Under the pieces are notes generated by a model that saw only the letters and a program-made list of their open reading frames with translations, was not told where the DNA came from and ran no database searches. The translations under genes were made by a program, and so were the position numbers. A stretch of 50,350 nt of DNA from an uncultured Acidaminococcus sp. (GTDB lineage Bacteria; Bacillota; Negativicutes; Acidaminococcales; Acidaminococcaceae): NCBI GenBank assembly GCA_900538365.1, contig UPXT01000012.1, positions 1-50,350 of the forward strand, given 5' to 3'. Shown here piece by piece: positions 15,235 to 24,230 of the stretch; within the stretch, counting starts at the first letter, position 1; the number at the start of each line of letters is the position of its first letter.

Positions 15235-15978
15235 TTACATAAGGAAATTCTGCAATATGCGAGATAAAGTCTCACAAACGGAGGCATCAAAGGATAGGCC
15301 CCGTTCATTATTATTGGAGATGATGCGGACAAAAGTGCAGGGAACATGGAAACGTTTGGCGGTCATCCAAACCGCAGCGGCTTCCATTTCTTCGCAGAGG
15401 GCCCCCGTTTTTTCCCGAATGCATTTAATCTGTTCGGGCGCCTCGTTCCATTGGTCACTTGAGGCGATGATACCCGTGCGGTAGGAAGTGCCGCTTTTTT
15501 TGAGAAAGGCCTTCAGTATGTTTCGGAGCCTTTCATCCGTCTCAAGAAGCGGCGGCACATCGGGAAAGTCCATGGCAGCCACGGACTCATGTTCAAGGGC
15601 GCCAAGCTCCATAAAACGCAGGCCATCACGTCCCAGATAGCGAGCGTTGGCGTTATAAAGAGCGCTTCCTACCACCACGTCACCTACAGCAAGGTCGCCG
15701 TAACCACCGGCCGTACCTTGGTTCACGATAAGGGAAGGTTGATAAAGAGCGCAGGCAAGAGCCGTTGCTGCACCAGCCGCGGCCGTGCCGATGCCGGTCT
15801 TAGAAATGATCAGGGGACGCGTGCCAAAGGTTCCTCGCCAAAAGGAAAAATCTCCGTACACGTTAAGTTCAGCCCCTTTGAGGCGCTTGATGAAAGGAGC
15901 CACTTCCATTTCCATGGCGCCTTGGAGAACAATCGGTCCCTTCCCGTCTTCTAAAGGCGTAAGCCTGGCATCAGACAT
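15235..15978 (-). CDS. MTA/SAH nucleosidase-like phosphorylase-superfamily protein
   Basis: A 247-residue protein of the nucleoside phosphorylase fold. IVLQGAMEMEVAPF corresponds to the N-terminal strand and catalytic Glu loop of MtnN/Pfs; VNQGTAGGYGDLAVGDVVVG and EEMEAAAVWMTA are the ribose/base-site motifs, and SNNNERGLSFDAS places the base-contacting Asp. The enzyme would hydrolyse 5'-methylthioadenosine and S-adenosylhomocysteine to the base and ribose moiety. The N-terminus is about 15 residues longer than E. coli MtnN and overall identity looks modest, so another nucleoside substrate is possible. Its ribosome site (TTGGAG) lies in the last codons of the SIMPL gene 3 bp upstream, so the genes are translationally linked. 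Confidence 0.75.
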   Translation of the reverse strand: MSDARLTPLEDGKGPIVLQGAMEMEVAPFIKRLKGAELNVYGDFSFWRGTFGTRPLIISKTGIGTAAAGAATALACALYQPSLIVNQGTAGGYGDLAVGDVVVGSALYNANARYLGRDGLRFMELGALEHESVAAMDFPDVPPLLETDERLRNILKAFLKKSGTSYRTGIIASSDQWNEAPEQIKCIREKTGALCEEMEAAAVWMTAKRFHVPCTFVRIISNNNERGLSFDASVCETLSRILQNFLM

Positions 15979-15981
15979 GGG

Positions 15982-16704
15982 TTACTCCAAGGTCATGGCA
16001 AAGACTGTATTGACCGTAACGCTCACTTCATAAGGTTGGGGTGCAAAGTTTGTCTCCGGTGCGGTGCTGTCGCTTGCAGTTTTTGCCATCATGAGAAGAC
16101 GGGGGGAAGCACCGAGGGTAAAGTTCGATTCGCTGACACTGGCCTGACGCAGGACGCCAAGTCCCCGTCCCCCCGCATTGGCGATCGTCTGGGCACTCTG
16201 GCGGGCATTTGCAACCGCTTCCGTCATGAGCTGACGGCGATAGACGGACTCATTTTGGAGACCATAGGAAAGAGATTCCACCCGGTTCACACCGGTTGAA
16301 AGGACACCGTCAACAACAGTACCCAATTCATTAAGGTTCTTGACCTTGGCGGACCAAGAAGCATAAAGGCGATAGCCCGTTAGTTTCTGGCGGCCATTTT
16401 TTTCATAGGTATAGGTCGGTGCAACGGTGTAGCGCGTCGTTGCCATATCAGCACTGGAAATTCCCAAGGCCGTAAGTTTGGCAAGGACCTTTGTTGACAT
16501 TTGGGCGCCGCCGGCACGGACGGCTTCAACCGTATCTCCCGTGGTTTCATAGGAAAACGTAACCGCTGCCATATCGGGAGCCACCATTTTGCGGGCCGTT
16601 CCCGTCACGGCAACCGTATCCAGAGGCTGCTCGGCATGGACCGTGGGAAGGCCAGTACTGAAAACACAGAGAAAAAGTGCGGCAGATGCTAAGAATTTTT
16701 TCAC
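15982..16704 (-). CDS. SIMPL (DUF541) domain exported protein
   Basis: A 240-residue protein with a Sec signal peptide (MKKFLASAALFLCVFSTG..., cleavage after VHA) and a SIMPL/DUF541 domain: VAVTGTARKMVAPDMAAVTFSYET at the N-terminus and QNESVYRRQLMTEAVANARQSA in the middle, as in E. coli YggE. YggE-type proteins have been linked to lowering oxidative stress but their molecular role is not settled. Start is GTG at 16702-16704, supported by GAGGTGA 7 bases upstream. It shares an operon with the nucleosidase gene. No Cys pair or metal motif is visible. Confidence 0.85.
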   Translation of the reverse strand: MKKFLASAALFLCVFSTGLPTVHAEQPLDTVAVTGTARKMVAPDMAAVTFSYETTGDTVEAVRAGGAQMSTKVLAKLTALGISSADMATTRYTVAPTYTYEKNGRQKLTGYRLYASWSAKVKNLNELGTVVDGVLSTGVNRVESLSYGLQNESVYRRQLMTEAVANARQSAQTIANAGGRGLGVLRQASVSESNFTLGASPRLLMMAKTASDSTAPETNFAPQPYEVSVTVNTVFAMTLE

Positions 16705-16858
16705 TTTGATTCACCTCATTACATTTAATGATCTTATTATACCATGAGGGAGTGAAAAGAGGGTGAACTCTTTAACCAGGATGGTTGAAACAAAAGGACA
16801 AAATTCCTGAGCACGGATTTTTCCCTTTGAATCTCTTTGGATCGCCCAACTTTTTTCA

Positions 16859-16907
16859 AAAAGCAAAAGCCCCCATAAACGATTCCATATCGTTCATAGG
16901 GGCGTTT
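16859..16907 (-). terminator. Terminator downstream of the Rrf2 gene
   Basis: A long stem with arms AACGCCCCTATGAACGAT and ATCGTTTATGGGGGCTTTT (minus strand) and few mismatches, then a T-rich tail. It closes the thioredoxin-Rrf2 operon. Confidence 0.8.
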
Positions 16908-16934
16908 TGACAGATTCAATTCAAGCGATTTGGA

Positions 16935-17429
16935 TCAGGAACGGTTTCGTTTATATCGGTCCCACGCGGGGCAGTCATGGCAGCGCTCACCATGACATTT
17001 TTCCATGCGGGCTCGTTGACGATCGACAACTTCTTGGGCAATGGATTCGAGGGTGATGTGCTTCAATTCTTCCCGGCAAGCGCAGTTCATCTTTTCATAA
17101 AGCCGGTCAAAGACAAGGGACATACCGCTTGATATAAAGCAGTCCATGTCTTCTGTCCCGCTCCGCCATTTGGTATCGACAAAGGAAATGCCGAGACCAT
17201 CTGCAATGGTAAGCAGGGTCGTCTTTTCAGTACCCGATACAGCAGCGTAGCCGCCGACATGACCTTCCTTGGTCTCAACAAGGCCCAATTTCTTTAATTT
17301 TCCCATGATCTTACGGACCCGGACGGGATTCGTACAGATATTGCGTGCCAGTTCATCACTGGAGACCAAGGTGCCCAAATGGGTCAGGTAAACCAAGGCA
17401 TGAACAGCAACAATGAAATCACTTTTCAC
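16935..17429 (-). CDS. Rrf2-family regulator with multiple cysteines
   Basis: A 164-residue Rrf2 protein: winged helix at residues 1-80 (ALVYLTHLGTLVSSDELARNICTNPVRVRKIMGKL; wing EGHVGGYAAV), then a dimer helix. Cys residues lie at 32, 97, 116, 118, 145, 150 and 153. C97 and CAC (116-118) lie where IscR/NsrR relatives ligate an iron-sulfur cluster, although the spacing differs. The C-terminal CxxxxCxxC (145-153) is an added motif. A redox or metal sensor role is inferred. GTG start with AAAGGAG 8 bases upstream; the ATG just before is followed directly by a stop. It lies 90 bp after the thioredoxin gene with a weak hairpin between. Confidence 0.85.
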   Translation of the reverse strand: MKSDFIVAVHALVYLTHLGTLVSSDELARNICTNPVRVRKIMGKLKKLGLVETKEGHVGGYAAVSGTEKTTLLTIADGLGISFVDTKWRSGTEDMDCFISSGMSLVFDRLYEKMNCACREELKHITLESIAQEVVDRQRARMEKCHGERCHDCPAWDRYKRNRS

Positions 17430-17448
17430 TCACATGACTCCTTTTATA

Positions 17449-17475
17449 CAAAAAGGAGATGGACACTCCATCCCC
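17449..17475 (-). terminator. Weak hairpin between thioredoxin and Rrf2 genes
   Basis: On the minus strand GATGGAGTGTCCATC folds to a 5-6 bp stem and is followed by CTCCTTTTTG. It may partly terminate thioredoxin transcription so that the regulator is made at a lower level. Confidence 0.4.
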
Positions 17476-17519
17476 TCAGGCAGCCCGTCGGACCGCTTTT
17501 TTACCAGAACAGGAATACC

Positions 17520-17846
17520 TTAGAGAACCCCTTTTTCCTTCAGCCAGTCAGCGACAGCTTCTTTTGTCGGTGGGTTGACGAGAAGTTCACTATAGGTTCC
17601 CTTGTTGACGAGCATCAGGCTCGGAATGACTTCAATATGGAATTGACGGGCCAAGGCTTCGTCTTCATCGATATTGACACCAGCAAAATCGACCTTATCA
17701 TCGATTTCCATGGCAAGCTCGCCTAAAGCAGGTTTCAGTTTTGCACAGTATTTGCACCAAGGAGCAGAAAAACCTACAACAACGGGTTTCTTGCTCTTTA
17801 CCACTTCGTTTTCAAAAGTTTCACCAGTAATCATGTTAAATGCCAT
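17520..17846 (-). CDS. Thioredoxin
   Basis: A 108-residue single-domain thioredoxin with active-site APWCKYC (C31, C34) and the cis-proline loop VIPSLM (P75). The middle residues KY differ from the classical GP, so the redox potential may differ. I start at MAFNMITG because AAGGAG is 8 bases upstream; a GTG 9 bases earlier overlaps the ribosome site. It would reduce protein disulfides in the cytoplasm. It is the first gene of an operon with the Cys-rich Rrf2 regulator and has a near-consensus promoter with a dyad over the -10 box. Confidence 0.9.
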   Translation of the reverse strand: MAFNMITGETFENEVVKSKKPVVVGFSAPWCKYCAKLKPALGELAMEIDDKVDFAGVNIDEDEALARQFHIEVIPSLMLVNKGTYSELLVNPPTKEAVADWLKEKGVL

Positions 17847-17907
17847 ATCAAACACTCCTTTATGACAAGAGATCCATAAGGACCGATGGAGAATGATTTC
17901 TTTGATT

Positions 17908-17942
17908 ACTGTAATTTTATCTACTACAGTTTAGTTTGTCAA
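17908..17942 (-). promoter_or_regulatory. Thioredoxin promoter with overlapping Rrf2-like operator
   Basis: On the minus strand TTGACA (17937-17942), 17 bp, TAAAAT (17914-17919). The arms ACTGTA and TACAGT (17908-17913 and 17925-17930) form an inverted repeat around the -10 box, a layout suited to repression by a dimeric regulator. The Rrf2 gene in the same operon is the obvious candidate for autoregulation. Confidence 0.65.
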
Positions 17943-18146
17943 GATTGCATTTTTGCAGCTGCTGAAAAGAAGCGGCAGCCTTCTACGCAATCGGAGTGAA
18001 CGCGGTCTGCTTCGGTGCAGCAGGAATCCACCCGACTCTTTCTTTGTCACTTACCTACGTCAAATAAATCAAAAGAAAGGAAGGAAAAAGAAAAGCATCC
18101 GAGCGTCCCTTAGCCCCTAAGGCGGAGCGTTCCATTGGATAAGAAA
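17943..18146. other. Non-coding gap between thioredoxin promoter and ftsY terminator
   Basis: No frame with a ribosome site, no RNA family and no repeat is recognised here. CCCTTAGCCCCTAAGG near 18110 is a short dyad of unknown meaning. Confidence 0.4.
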
Positions 18147-18189
18147 GAGCCCATTGCGATAGCAAGTACTTGTCTAACGCAATGGGCTC
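18138..18189 (-). terminator. Terminator of the lspA-ftsY operon
   Basis: A 12-bp perfect stem GAGCCCATTGCG (18147-18158) / CGCAATGGGCTC (18178-18189), followed on the minus strand by TTTCTTAT. It lies about 50 bp after the ftsY stop codon. Confidence 0.7.
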
Positions 18190-18240
18190 ACATCCTGTAT
18201 CAAATCCGTTTCCTTGTGCTGGCGAGGCTCATGGCCCTTA

Positions 18241-19155
18241 TCACCGATCAAAGAGCGCATCCACAAAGACTTTTGGATCAAAGGGCCGGAAGTCCATCAT
18301 GCCTTCTCCAATACCGATCCACTTGACGTCAAGACCCAGTTCTTCTTTGATGGCAACAACGACGCCACCTTTGGCCGTACCGTCAAGTTTCGTTAGGACA
18401 ACACCTGTAACATGCGCGGTCTCGAGAAAAATCTTAGCCTGGGTAATGGCGTTCTGTCCGGTCGTTGCGTCTAGGACAAGAAGCGTTTCATGGGGTCCGT
18501 CGGGCACTTCCTTGCGGATAACGCGGTACATCTTATCAAGTTCTTTCATGAGGTTCGTCTTGTTATGGAGACGGCCTGCCGTATCGACAAAAAGGACATC
18601 CGTATGGCGGGCCAGGGCTGCTTTCACACCATCATAGACGACAGCAGCCGGGTCTGCCCCGATATCCCCATGGCTGATGACAGGAACCTGCGCCTTTTCG
18701 CCCCAAATCTTAAGCTGCTCCACAGCACCAGCACGGAACGTGTCGGCAGCCGCACACATAACTTTATAGCCCATGAGGCGATAATAGTTGGCGAGTTTTC
18801 CAATGGTCGTTGTCTTGCCCACGCCGTTTACCCCAACAACAAGAACGATGGTGGGATGCCCTTTAAAGTTCATGCGCGGGCCTTTAACAGTGAGCATGTC
18901 AGCGATGTACTGTTTGATAAAAGGCAGGGCTTCAGCGGGGGACTTGATTTCTCGCGTCGCTGCCGCTTTTCTCAAAGCCTGCATAATCTTTTCCGTCGTC
19001 TTGATGCCTACGTCGCCTGCAACGAGGATCATTTCGAGCTCATCCATGAAGTCCTCGTCCAGATCAACACTGATCCCGACCAGGTCTTCCATGCGCTCTG
19101 TAAAATTCTTGCGGGTCTTTTCAAGGCCCTGACGTAACTCTTCAACAAAACTCAT
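18241..19155 (-). CDS. ftsY: Signal recognition particle receptor FtsY
   Basis: A 304-residue SRP-type GTPase with only a short N-terminal stretch before the four-helix N domain and lacking the acidic A domain of E. coli FtsY. GTPase motifs are complete: GVNGVGKTTT (108-117), DTFRAGA, DTAGR (191-195), TKLDG (255-259), then GIGEGMMDFRPFD at the C-terminus. It docks ribosome-SRP complexes at the membrane and pairs GTP hydrolysis with Ffh. Its ATG overlaps the smc stop codon (ATGA), so it is translationally coupled to smc, an arrangement common in Firmicutes. Confidence 0.97.
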   Translation of the reverse strand: MSFVEELRQGLEKTRKNFTERMEDLVGISVDLDEDFMDELEMILVAGDVGIKTTEKIMQALRKAAATREIKSPAEALPFIKQYIADMLTVKGPRMNFKGHPTIVLVVGVNGVGKTTTIGKLANYYRLMGYKVMCAAADTFRAGAVEQLKIWGEKAQVPVISHGDIGADPAAVVYDGVKAALARHTDVLFVDTAGRLHNKTNLMKELDKMYRVIRKEVPDGPHETLLVLDATTGQNAITQAKIFLETAHVTGVVLTKLDGTAKGGVVVAIKEELGLDVKWIGIGEGMMDFRPFDPKVFVDALFDR

Positions 19156-22100
19156 GAAGCGGCCACCTCCGATAGTTTAACGGATAGGACACGGGAGACG
19201 CCGGATTCACTCATGGTGACGCCGTGCAGCGTGTCCGCAGCTTCCATCGTGCCTTTACGATGGGTGATGATGATAAATTGGGTCCGTTTTCCATAGTCCC
19301 GAAGGAACTCAGCAAAACGATCGATATTGGTTTCGTCAAGAGGCGCGTCGATTTCATCAAGGATGACAAAAGGCGCCGGATGATAGGAAAGAAGAGCAAA
19401 AAGCAAGGCAATGACGGTAAGGGCCCGCTCCCCGCCAGAAAAAAGGGATAGGTTCCGCATCTTTTTCCCTGGCGGCTGGGCTTCAATGTCGATGCCCGTT
19501 TCGAGAAGGTTTTCTTCATTTTGGATGACAAGACGTGCCTTCCCACCGCCGAAGAGCTTCTCATAGCACTTGCCAAAATACTCGTTGATTTTGTCAAAGG
19601 CTTCTCGGAATCGTTTGGTCATATCTGAATTGATTCCACTGATGACAAGTTCAAGCTGCTTTTTCGCAGTCACCATATCATCGTACTGTTTGGTGAGGAA
19701 TTCATACCGTTCCTTTGCCGCTTGGTAATCCTCTTCAGCCGCAAGGTTCACAGGCCCCAGGTCCTCAATCTTTTGAGCAAGGAGAATTTCTTCTTTCTTG
19801 AGGGCTCCTTCCCCGATATCAGTCAGGGCTTTTTCCCGGGCTTCCTCCACGGACAGCTTGAAATTATCAGCTAAGATTCCTGCCGTGCTTTCCATTTCAG
19901 AGGTTTTTCTTACGCTGTCCATCTCGACTTGATGACGCTTTTCCTTGAGGCCTTCCAGGCGTTCCTGAAGCTTGCGGGCATTTTCAAGAAGGATGTCACG
20001 GCCCTCTTCATAGCCCTTTCGCGTCTTTATAAAGGCCTGGGTCTTTTCATCCGTCCCTTCAAGACTCTTGTCAAAGGCCTTGATTTTTTCCTCAAGGGAC
20101 GCAATGGTCCCTTCTGATTTTTTCAGCATGGCTTCGGTCTTTTCGATTTCAGCCACTTCGTTCAGGCGATCCTTTTCGGCTTTGGCACTGCGCTCGTCGA
20201 TTTCTGCCATGCGGCTTTCAAGGGACGTGATCTGCGTTTTGAGGGTGTTATAGGAAACGATGACATCCTGATATTTTTGGTTCAACGTCTCAAGGCGAAG
20301 CTTGTCCTTTTGGAGGGTTTCTTCCTGGCTGCGGGCTTCTTCCCGCTTCTGTGAATCTGCCTCCTCAAGGGTCTTTACCTGGGGTTCAAGGCTCTTGATT
20401 TTTTCAGTTATGGCAAGATAGGCCTTCGCTGCCTCCGTTTTTTCATCGGAAAGAAGGAGAAGACTTTCATTCTTTTCACCCAATTCCTTTTGGGCCTGTT
20501 CCACTTGGGCGGACAGGGTTGCCATGGAAACAGCCAGTTTCTGGTAGGTATCGGCACACTGATTGCGGTCAATGACTGCATCCTGTTCCTGATGAAGGAC
20601 TTCCTGGAGGGCTTGGTTAAGAGCTGCCAACTCTTTTTCCAATTGGGCCCGTTCCTTTTGGTGCGTTTCAAGTTCCTGATGGCGGGAAAGGAAACTCCTG
20701 CGATTTTCTTTTTCACCGCCTGCAAGGGACCCACCGGAATAGATGACGTCCCCTTCAAGGGTTACGACGCGAACGCGCATATCGGCCCGTTTAGCCGCAT
20801 CTAGGGCCTGATCCAGGGTTTCAGCCACAAGAACCTGTCCCAGAAGAAAATCCACGGCCGGCATAAGGTCCGCATCGACCGAAACGAGACTTGAGGCAAG
20901 GCCGATGATACCAGGTGCCTTGAGGGCTTCTTTTTCCTTAGGGGAAAGGCTGCGGGGCCGGATGGTATCAAGGGGCAGAAAAGTCGCCCGCCCTCCTTTT
21001 TGGCTCTTAAGGTGACGGATGGCCTCCTTGGCCGTTTGGGCATCACGGGTAATGATGTTCTGCAGAGCCCCGCCAAGCGCCGTTTCAATGGCCGTTACAT
21101 AGCGGCCTTCGACATGGAGCAGCTCGCCCACAACGCCGCAGATTCCGCTGCGCCAGCCTGCTTTTGACTGAAGGATGGTCTTGACCCCGCGGCTGAAGCC
21201 ATCATGGTCCCGTTCCATATTTTGGATGACCTGGATGCGGGCTTTCTTTTCACTCAGCTGCCTTTCCTTGCCGGCTACGGCCTTTTTGGCTTCTTCCAAG
21301 TGAGCGACGAGCTCATCAAGACGTGTTTTGGCTGCCGTGCCCTTTTCCTTGACACGCTCCTGCTGGTTTTTTGCGTCTGTAAGAGCTGAACTGCCGTTTT
21401 CCAGGCGTTCTGCCGCGCTTTTTACCTCATCTTCGGCAAGGTCCATTTTTTCCTTCATCTGGGCCAAGCGGCGATGAAGCTGTTCTTCTTCCTGATGGGC
21501 AGCGTTAAGCTCATTGCGCAGCGTTACAAGTTCCCGCATACGCTCAAAATTCTCGTTTTGGGCCTCTTCCCTGCGCTTTTCGCTTGCTGCCACAAGGCGC
21601 GTCAGTTCGTCCTTTTCCTTTTCCGTACGGGAAAGGGACGCCTTCACAGCCTGATACTTTGCTTCTTCCTCATCATAGGTGCCCGTAAGGAGGGCCAGGT
21701 TTTCCTGGTTTGCTTCGAGGTCCTTTTCAAGGCGTGCCACGACGCCCTGCATCTGCTCAATCTGGATCTTACCTTGACGCATTCGCTCACGGTAAACGCT
21801 CGCCTCACTGACGCACTGGCTGCGCGCTTCCTGTTTTTTGCGCACGCTTTCCTGATAGGCTCCAAAAGAAGCATCATGGTCTCGGAGTTCCTTATTTTTG
21901 GCGTCGATTTCAGATTGGAGCTGAGCGGCCTCTTCATCAAGGCGCCTTTCCTCTTTCCCCCACCCTTCAAGACGCGCCTCAATATCGCTCTTTTCCTTTT
22001 CCAGGTGGTCCAGCCGGCGCACAAGCTGTGTTACACGCACCCGTTCATAGCGAGCATCAAGTTCCTTATAGGTACGAACCTTTTCCGCTGCTTTTTCAAG

Positions 22101-22712
22101 AGGTTTCAGCTGACCGGAAATCTCTGTCTGGATATCGTGGATGCGCAGAAGGTTTCCTTCCGTATCATCGAGCTTTCTCATGGCTTCTTTTTTACGGAGA
22201 CGATATTTGGCAATACCTGCCGTTTCCTCAAAAATGGTACGCCGGTCTTCGGGACGGCTGTTTAGGATCTCATCAATCTTATTCTGGCCGATGATGGAAA
22301 GCGATCCGCGCCCCAGACCCGTGTCGGCAAGGAGATTTACAATATCCTTTAACCGACAGTTCTTGCCATTGATGGCATATTCACTTTCACCGCTGCGGTA
22401 TACACGGCGGCGGATACTGACTTCATCAAAGTCCACCGGAAGATCATGATCACTATTGTCAAAAACAAGGGTCACATCGGCCATACCCAAGGGCCGGCGG
22501 GCACTGCTGCCGGCAAAGATGACATCTTCCATCTTGGTTCCGCGCAGGTACTTGATGCTCTGTTCACCCATGACCCAGCGGATGGCATCGGAAATATTGC
22601 TCTTGCCGCTGCCATTTGGTCCAACGATGGCCGTAATCCCGTTTTCGAAATTGACATTGACCTTATCGGCAAAGGACTTGAAGCCGTGGGCTTCAAATGA
22701 CTTTAATCGCAC
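19152..22712 (-). CDS. smc: Chromosome condensation protein SMC
   Basis: An 1186-residue SMC ATPase. Walker A GPNGSGKSN (31-39) is followed by a first coiled coil to about residue 500, the hinge (GICGVVGELLHVEGRYVTAIETALGG and following), a returning coiled coil, the signature LFSGGERAL (from 1090) and Walker B FVILDEIDAPLDE (from 1115). Dimers with ScpA and ScpB load near the origin and extrude DNA loops; scpAB are not in the window. Length and motif order are standard. It lies 15 bp downstream of pyrR and overlaps ftsY by 4 bp. Confidence 0.97.
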   Translation of the reverse strand: MRLKSFEAHGFKSFADKVNVNFENGITAIVGPNGSGKSNISDAIRWVMGEQSIKYLRGTKMEDVIFAGSSARRPLGMADVTLVFDNSDHDLPVDFDEVSIRRRVYRSGESEYAINGKNCRLKDIVNLLADTGLGRGSLSIIGQNKIDEILNSRPEDRRTIFEETAGIAKYRLRKKEAMRKLDDTEGNLLRIHDIQTEISGQLKPLEKAAEKVRTYKELDARYERVRVTQLVRRLDHLEKEKSDIEARLEGWGKEERRLDEEAAQLQSEIDAKNKELRDHDASFGAYQESVRKKQEARSQCVSEASVYRERMRQGKIQIEQMQGVVARLEKDLEANQENLALLTGTYDEEEAKYQAVKASLSRTEKEKDELTRLVAASEKRREEAQNENFERMRELVTLRNELNAAHQEEEQLHRRLAQMKEKMDLAEDEVKSAAERLENGSSALTDAKNQQERVKEKGTAAKTRLDELVAHLEEAKKAVAGKERQLSEKKARIQVIQNMERDHDGFSRGVKTILQSKAGWRSGICGVVGELLHVEGRYVTAIETALGGALQNIITRDAQTAKEAIRHLKSQKGGRATFLPLDTIRPRSLSPKEKEALKAPGIIGLASSLVSVDADLMPAVDFLLGQVLVAETLDQALDAAKRADMRVRVVTLEGDVIYSGGSLAGGEKENRRSFLSRHQELETHQKERAQLEKELAALNQALQEVLHQEQDAVIDRNQCADTYQKLAVSMATLSAQVEQAQKELGEKNESLLLLSDEKTEAAKAYLAITEKIKSLEPQVKTLEEADSQKREEARSQEETLQKDKLRLETLNQKYQDVIVSYNTLKTQITSLESRMAEIDERSAKAEKDRLNEVAEIEKTEAMLKKSEGTIASLEEKIKAFDKSLEGTDEKTQAFIKTRKGYEEGRDILLENARKLQERLEGLKEKRHQVEMDSVRKTSEMESTAGILADNFKLSVEEAREKALTDIGEGALKKEEILLAQKIEDLGPVNLAAEEDYQAAKERYEFLTKQYDDMVTAKKQLELVISGINSDMTKRFREAFDKINEYFGKCYEKLFGGGKARLVIQNEENLLETGIDIEAQPPGKKMRNLSLFSGGERALTVIALLFALLSYHPAPFVILDEIDAPLDETNIDRFAEFLRDYGKRTQFIIITHRKGTMEAADTLHGVTMSESGVSRVLSVKLSEVAAS

Positions 22713-22727
22713 GTAGGTCCATCCTTC

Positions 22728-23282
22728 TTAATTTGCTTTGACATCTGCCAAAGCGACTTCATCAATCCCATCGATTTCCTTGATGGTGACGTTCACTGTT
22801 TCATGGGTGCTCGTCGGGACGTTCTTTCCAACATAGTCCGCCCGGATTGGCAATTCCTTATGTCCCCGATCGACCATAACAGCCAGTTGGATGGCCTTGG
22901 GACGGCCCATGTCGATGAGTGCATCAAGGGCGCAGCGAATGGTCCGGCCCGTAAAAAGAACATCGTCGATGAGAACGACCGTTCGGCCGTTCAGGTCAAA
23001 ATGGATATCCGTTTCTCCCATGACAGGATTATACCCCAAGGTAGAAAGGTCATCCCGGTACATCGTAATATCCAGGGAGCCAACAGGGACCTGGACGCCT
23101 TCGATTGCTTCAATGGTCTTTGCAACGCGTCTGGCAAGCGGTACACCGCGGGTCGTAATGCCGACAAGGGCTACGTGCTCCACACCTTTGTTGCGTTCCA
23201 CAATTTCGTGGGAAATCCGCACAAGGGCGCGGCGCATTGCATCTTCATCCATTATTGTTTTCTTTTTCACTGAAATGCTCAT
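22728..23282 (-). CDS. pyrR: PyrR, pyrimidine operon attenuator / uracil phosphoribosyltransferase
   Basis: A 184-residue type I phosphoribosyltransferase very similar to Bacillus PyrR: LVGITTRGVPLARR, LDITMYRDDLS, the PRPP loop VVLIDDVLFTGRT (102-114) and VDRGHKELPIRADYVGKNVPTS. In Firmicutes PyrR binds UMP and pyr mRNA anti-antiterminators to attenuate pyrimidine genes, and has some uracil phosphoribosyltransferase activity. No pyr genes or PyrR-binding leader were seen here, so it would act in trans. AAGGAG lies 8 bases before the ATG. It sits 12 bp after the pseudouridine synthase gene. Confidence 0.93.
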   Translation of the reverse strand: MSISVKKKTIMDEDAMRRALVRISHEIVERNKGVEHVALVGITTRGVPLARRVAKTIEAIEGVQVPVGSLDITMYRDDLSTLGYNPVMGETDIHFDLNGRTVVLIDDVLFTGRTIRCALDALIDMGRPKAIQLAVMVDRGHKELPIRADYVGKNVPTSTHETVNVTIKEIDGIDEVALADVKAN

Positions 23283-23294
23283 GATGGATTCTCC

Positions 23295-24230
23295 TTAGTG
23301 AAATTGGCCATGGCGCAGGCGCGTCAGGATCGTTTCCATATCGCTGGGAAGAGGTGCTGTAAAGGACATGATTTTTCCCGTCCGGGGATGGCGGAACGTC
23401 AACGTCTCAGAATGAAGGGCCTGTCCGTCAATCGAAAAACAGGTCTTTTGCGGTTGATATTTGGGATCTCCCACCAGGGGATGTCCCAGATAAGTCATAT
23501 GGACGCGGATTTGATGCGTCCTTCCAGTCTGGAGGCGGCAGCGCACGACCGTAAAGCGGCCGTAACGTTCAAGGACCTCATAATCGGTCACGGCAAGGCG
23601 GCCGCCGGAAGGCACAACAGCCATACGCATGCGGTCCTTGGGGTCTCGGTCGATGAGGGTCTCAATATGGCCCCGGTCGTCCTTGATATTGCCCCGCACA
23701 ACAGCAATGTAGGTACGTTTGGCTTCCTTGTCCTTGATCTGTTGGGAAAGCGACAGATGAGCCCTATCGTTTTTTGCACAGACCATGACGCCGCTAGTAT
23801 CCTTATCGAGGCGATGCACAATGCCGGGCCGGACAACGCCGTTGATTCCTGATAAATCCTTGCAGTGATATAAAAGGGCGTTTACAAGGGTCCCTGTATA
23901 GTTTCCCGCCGCGGGATGGACAACCATGCCCCGCGGCTTATTGACGACAATCACATCCTCATCTTCGTAGAGGATAGCTAAAGGAATGGGCTCAGGTTCT
24001 GCCTCAAGGCTCACAGCAGGCGGAATGACAACCGTAAAGACATCCCCCAACTTGACCTTATAACTTGCCTTGACCGGCTTTCCTTCTTTGGTGACAAGTC
24101 CTTTTTCCATATCGTGCTGCAGGCTTGAACGCGAAAGATCCAGGACGTCAGCAAGATAGCAGTCCGCGCGAAGCCCTTGATCCTTTTCTGCAGCGGGCTC
24201 AGTTACTTTTGTGGTTCCGTCTTCCGGCAT
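23295..24230 (-). CDS. RluD-family 23S rRNA pseudouridine synthase
   Basis: A 311-residue protein (from the chosen start) with an N-terminal S4 RNA-binding domain (RADCYLADVLDLSRSSLQHDMEKG) and a catalytic domain with HRLDKDTSG, whose D142 is the nucleophile. ILYEDEDVIVVNKPRGMVVHP, GRTHQIRVHM and HPLVGDPKY are standard for RluA/RluD enzymes. It isomerises specific uridines in large-subunit rRNA; which ones cannot be told. Start is uncertain: ATG at 24230 fits the S4 domain best, ATG at 24251 has a better purine-rich upstream sequence, and the frame is open to 24308. All overlap the 3' end of lspA, so translation is coupled. Confidence 0.9.
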   Translation of the reverse strand: MPEDGTTKVTEPAAEKDQGLRADCYLADVLDLSRSSLQHDMEKGLVTKEGKPVKASYKVKLGDVFTVVIPPAVSLEAEPEPIPLAILYEDEDVIVVNKPRGMVVHPAAGNYTGTLVNALLYHCKDLSGINGVVRPGIVHRLDKDTSGVMVCAKNDRAHLSLSQQIKDKEAKRTYIAVVRGNIKDDRGHIETLIDRDPKDRMRMAVVPSGGRLAVTDYEVLERYGRFTVVRCRLQTGRTHQIRVHMTYLGHPLVGDPKYQPQKTCFSIDGQALHSETLTFRHPRTGKIMSFTAPLPSDMETILTRLRHGQFH

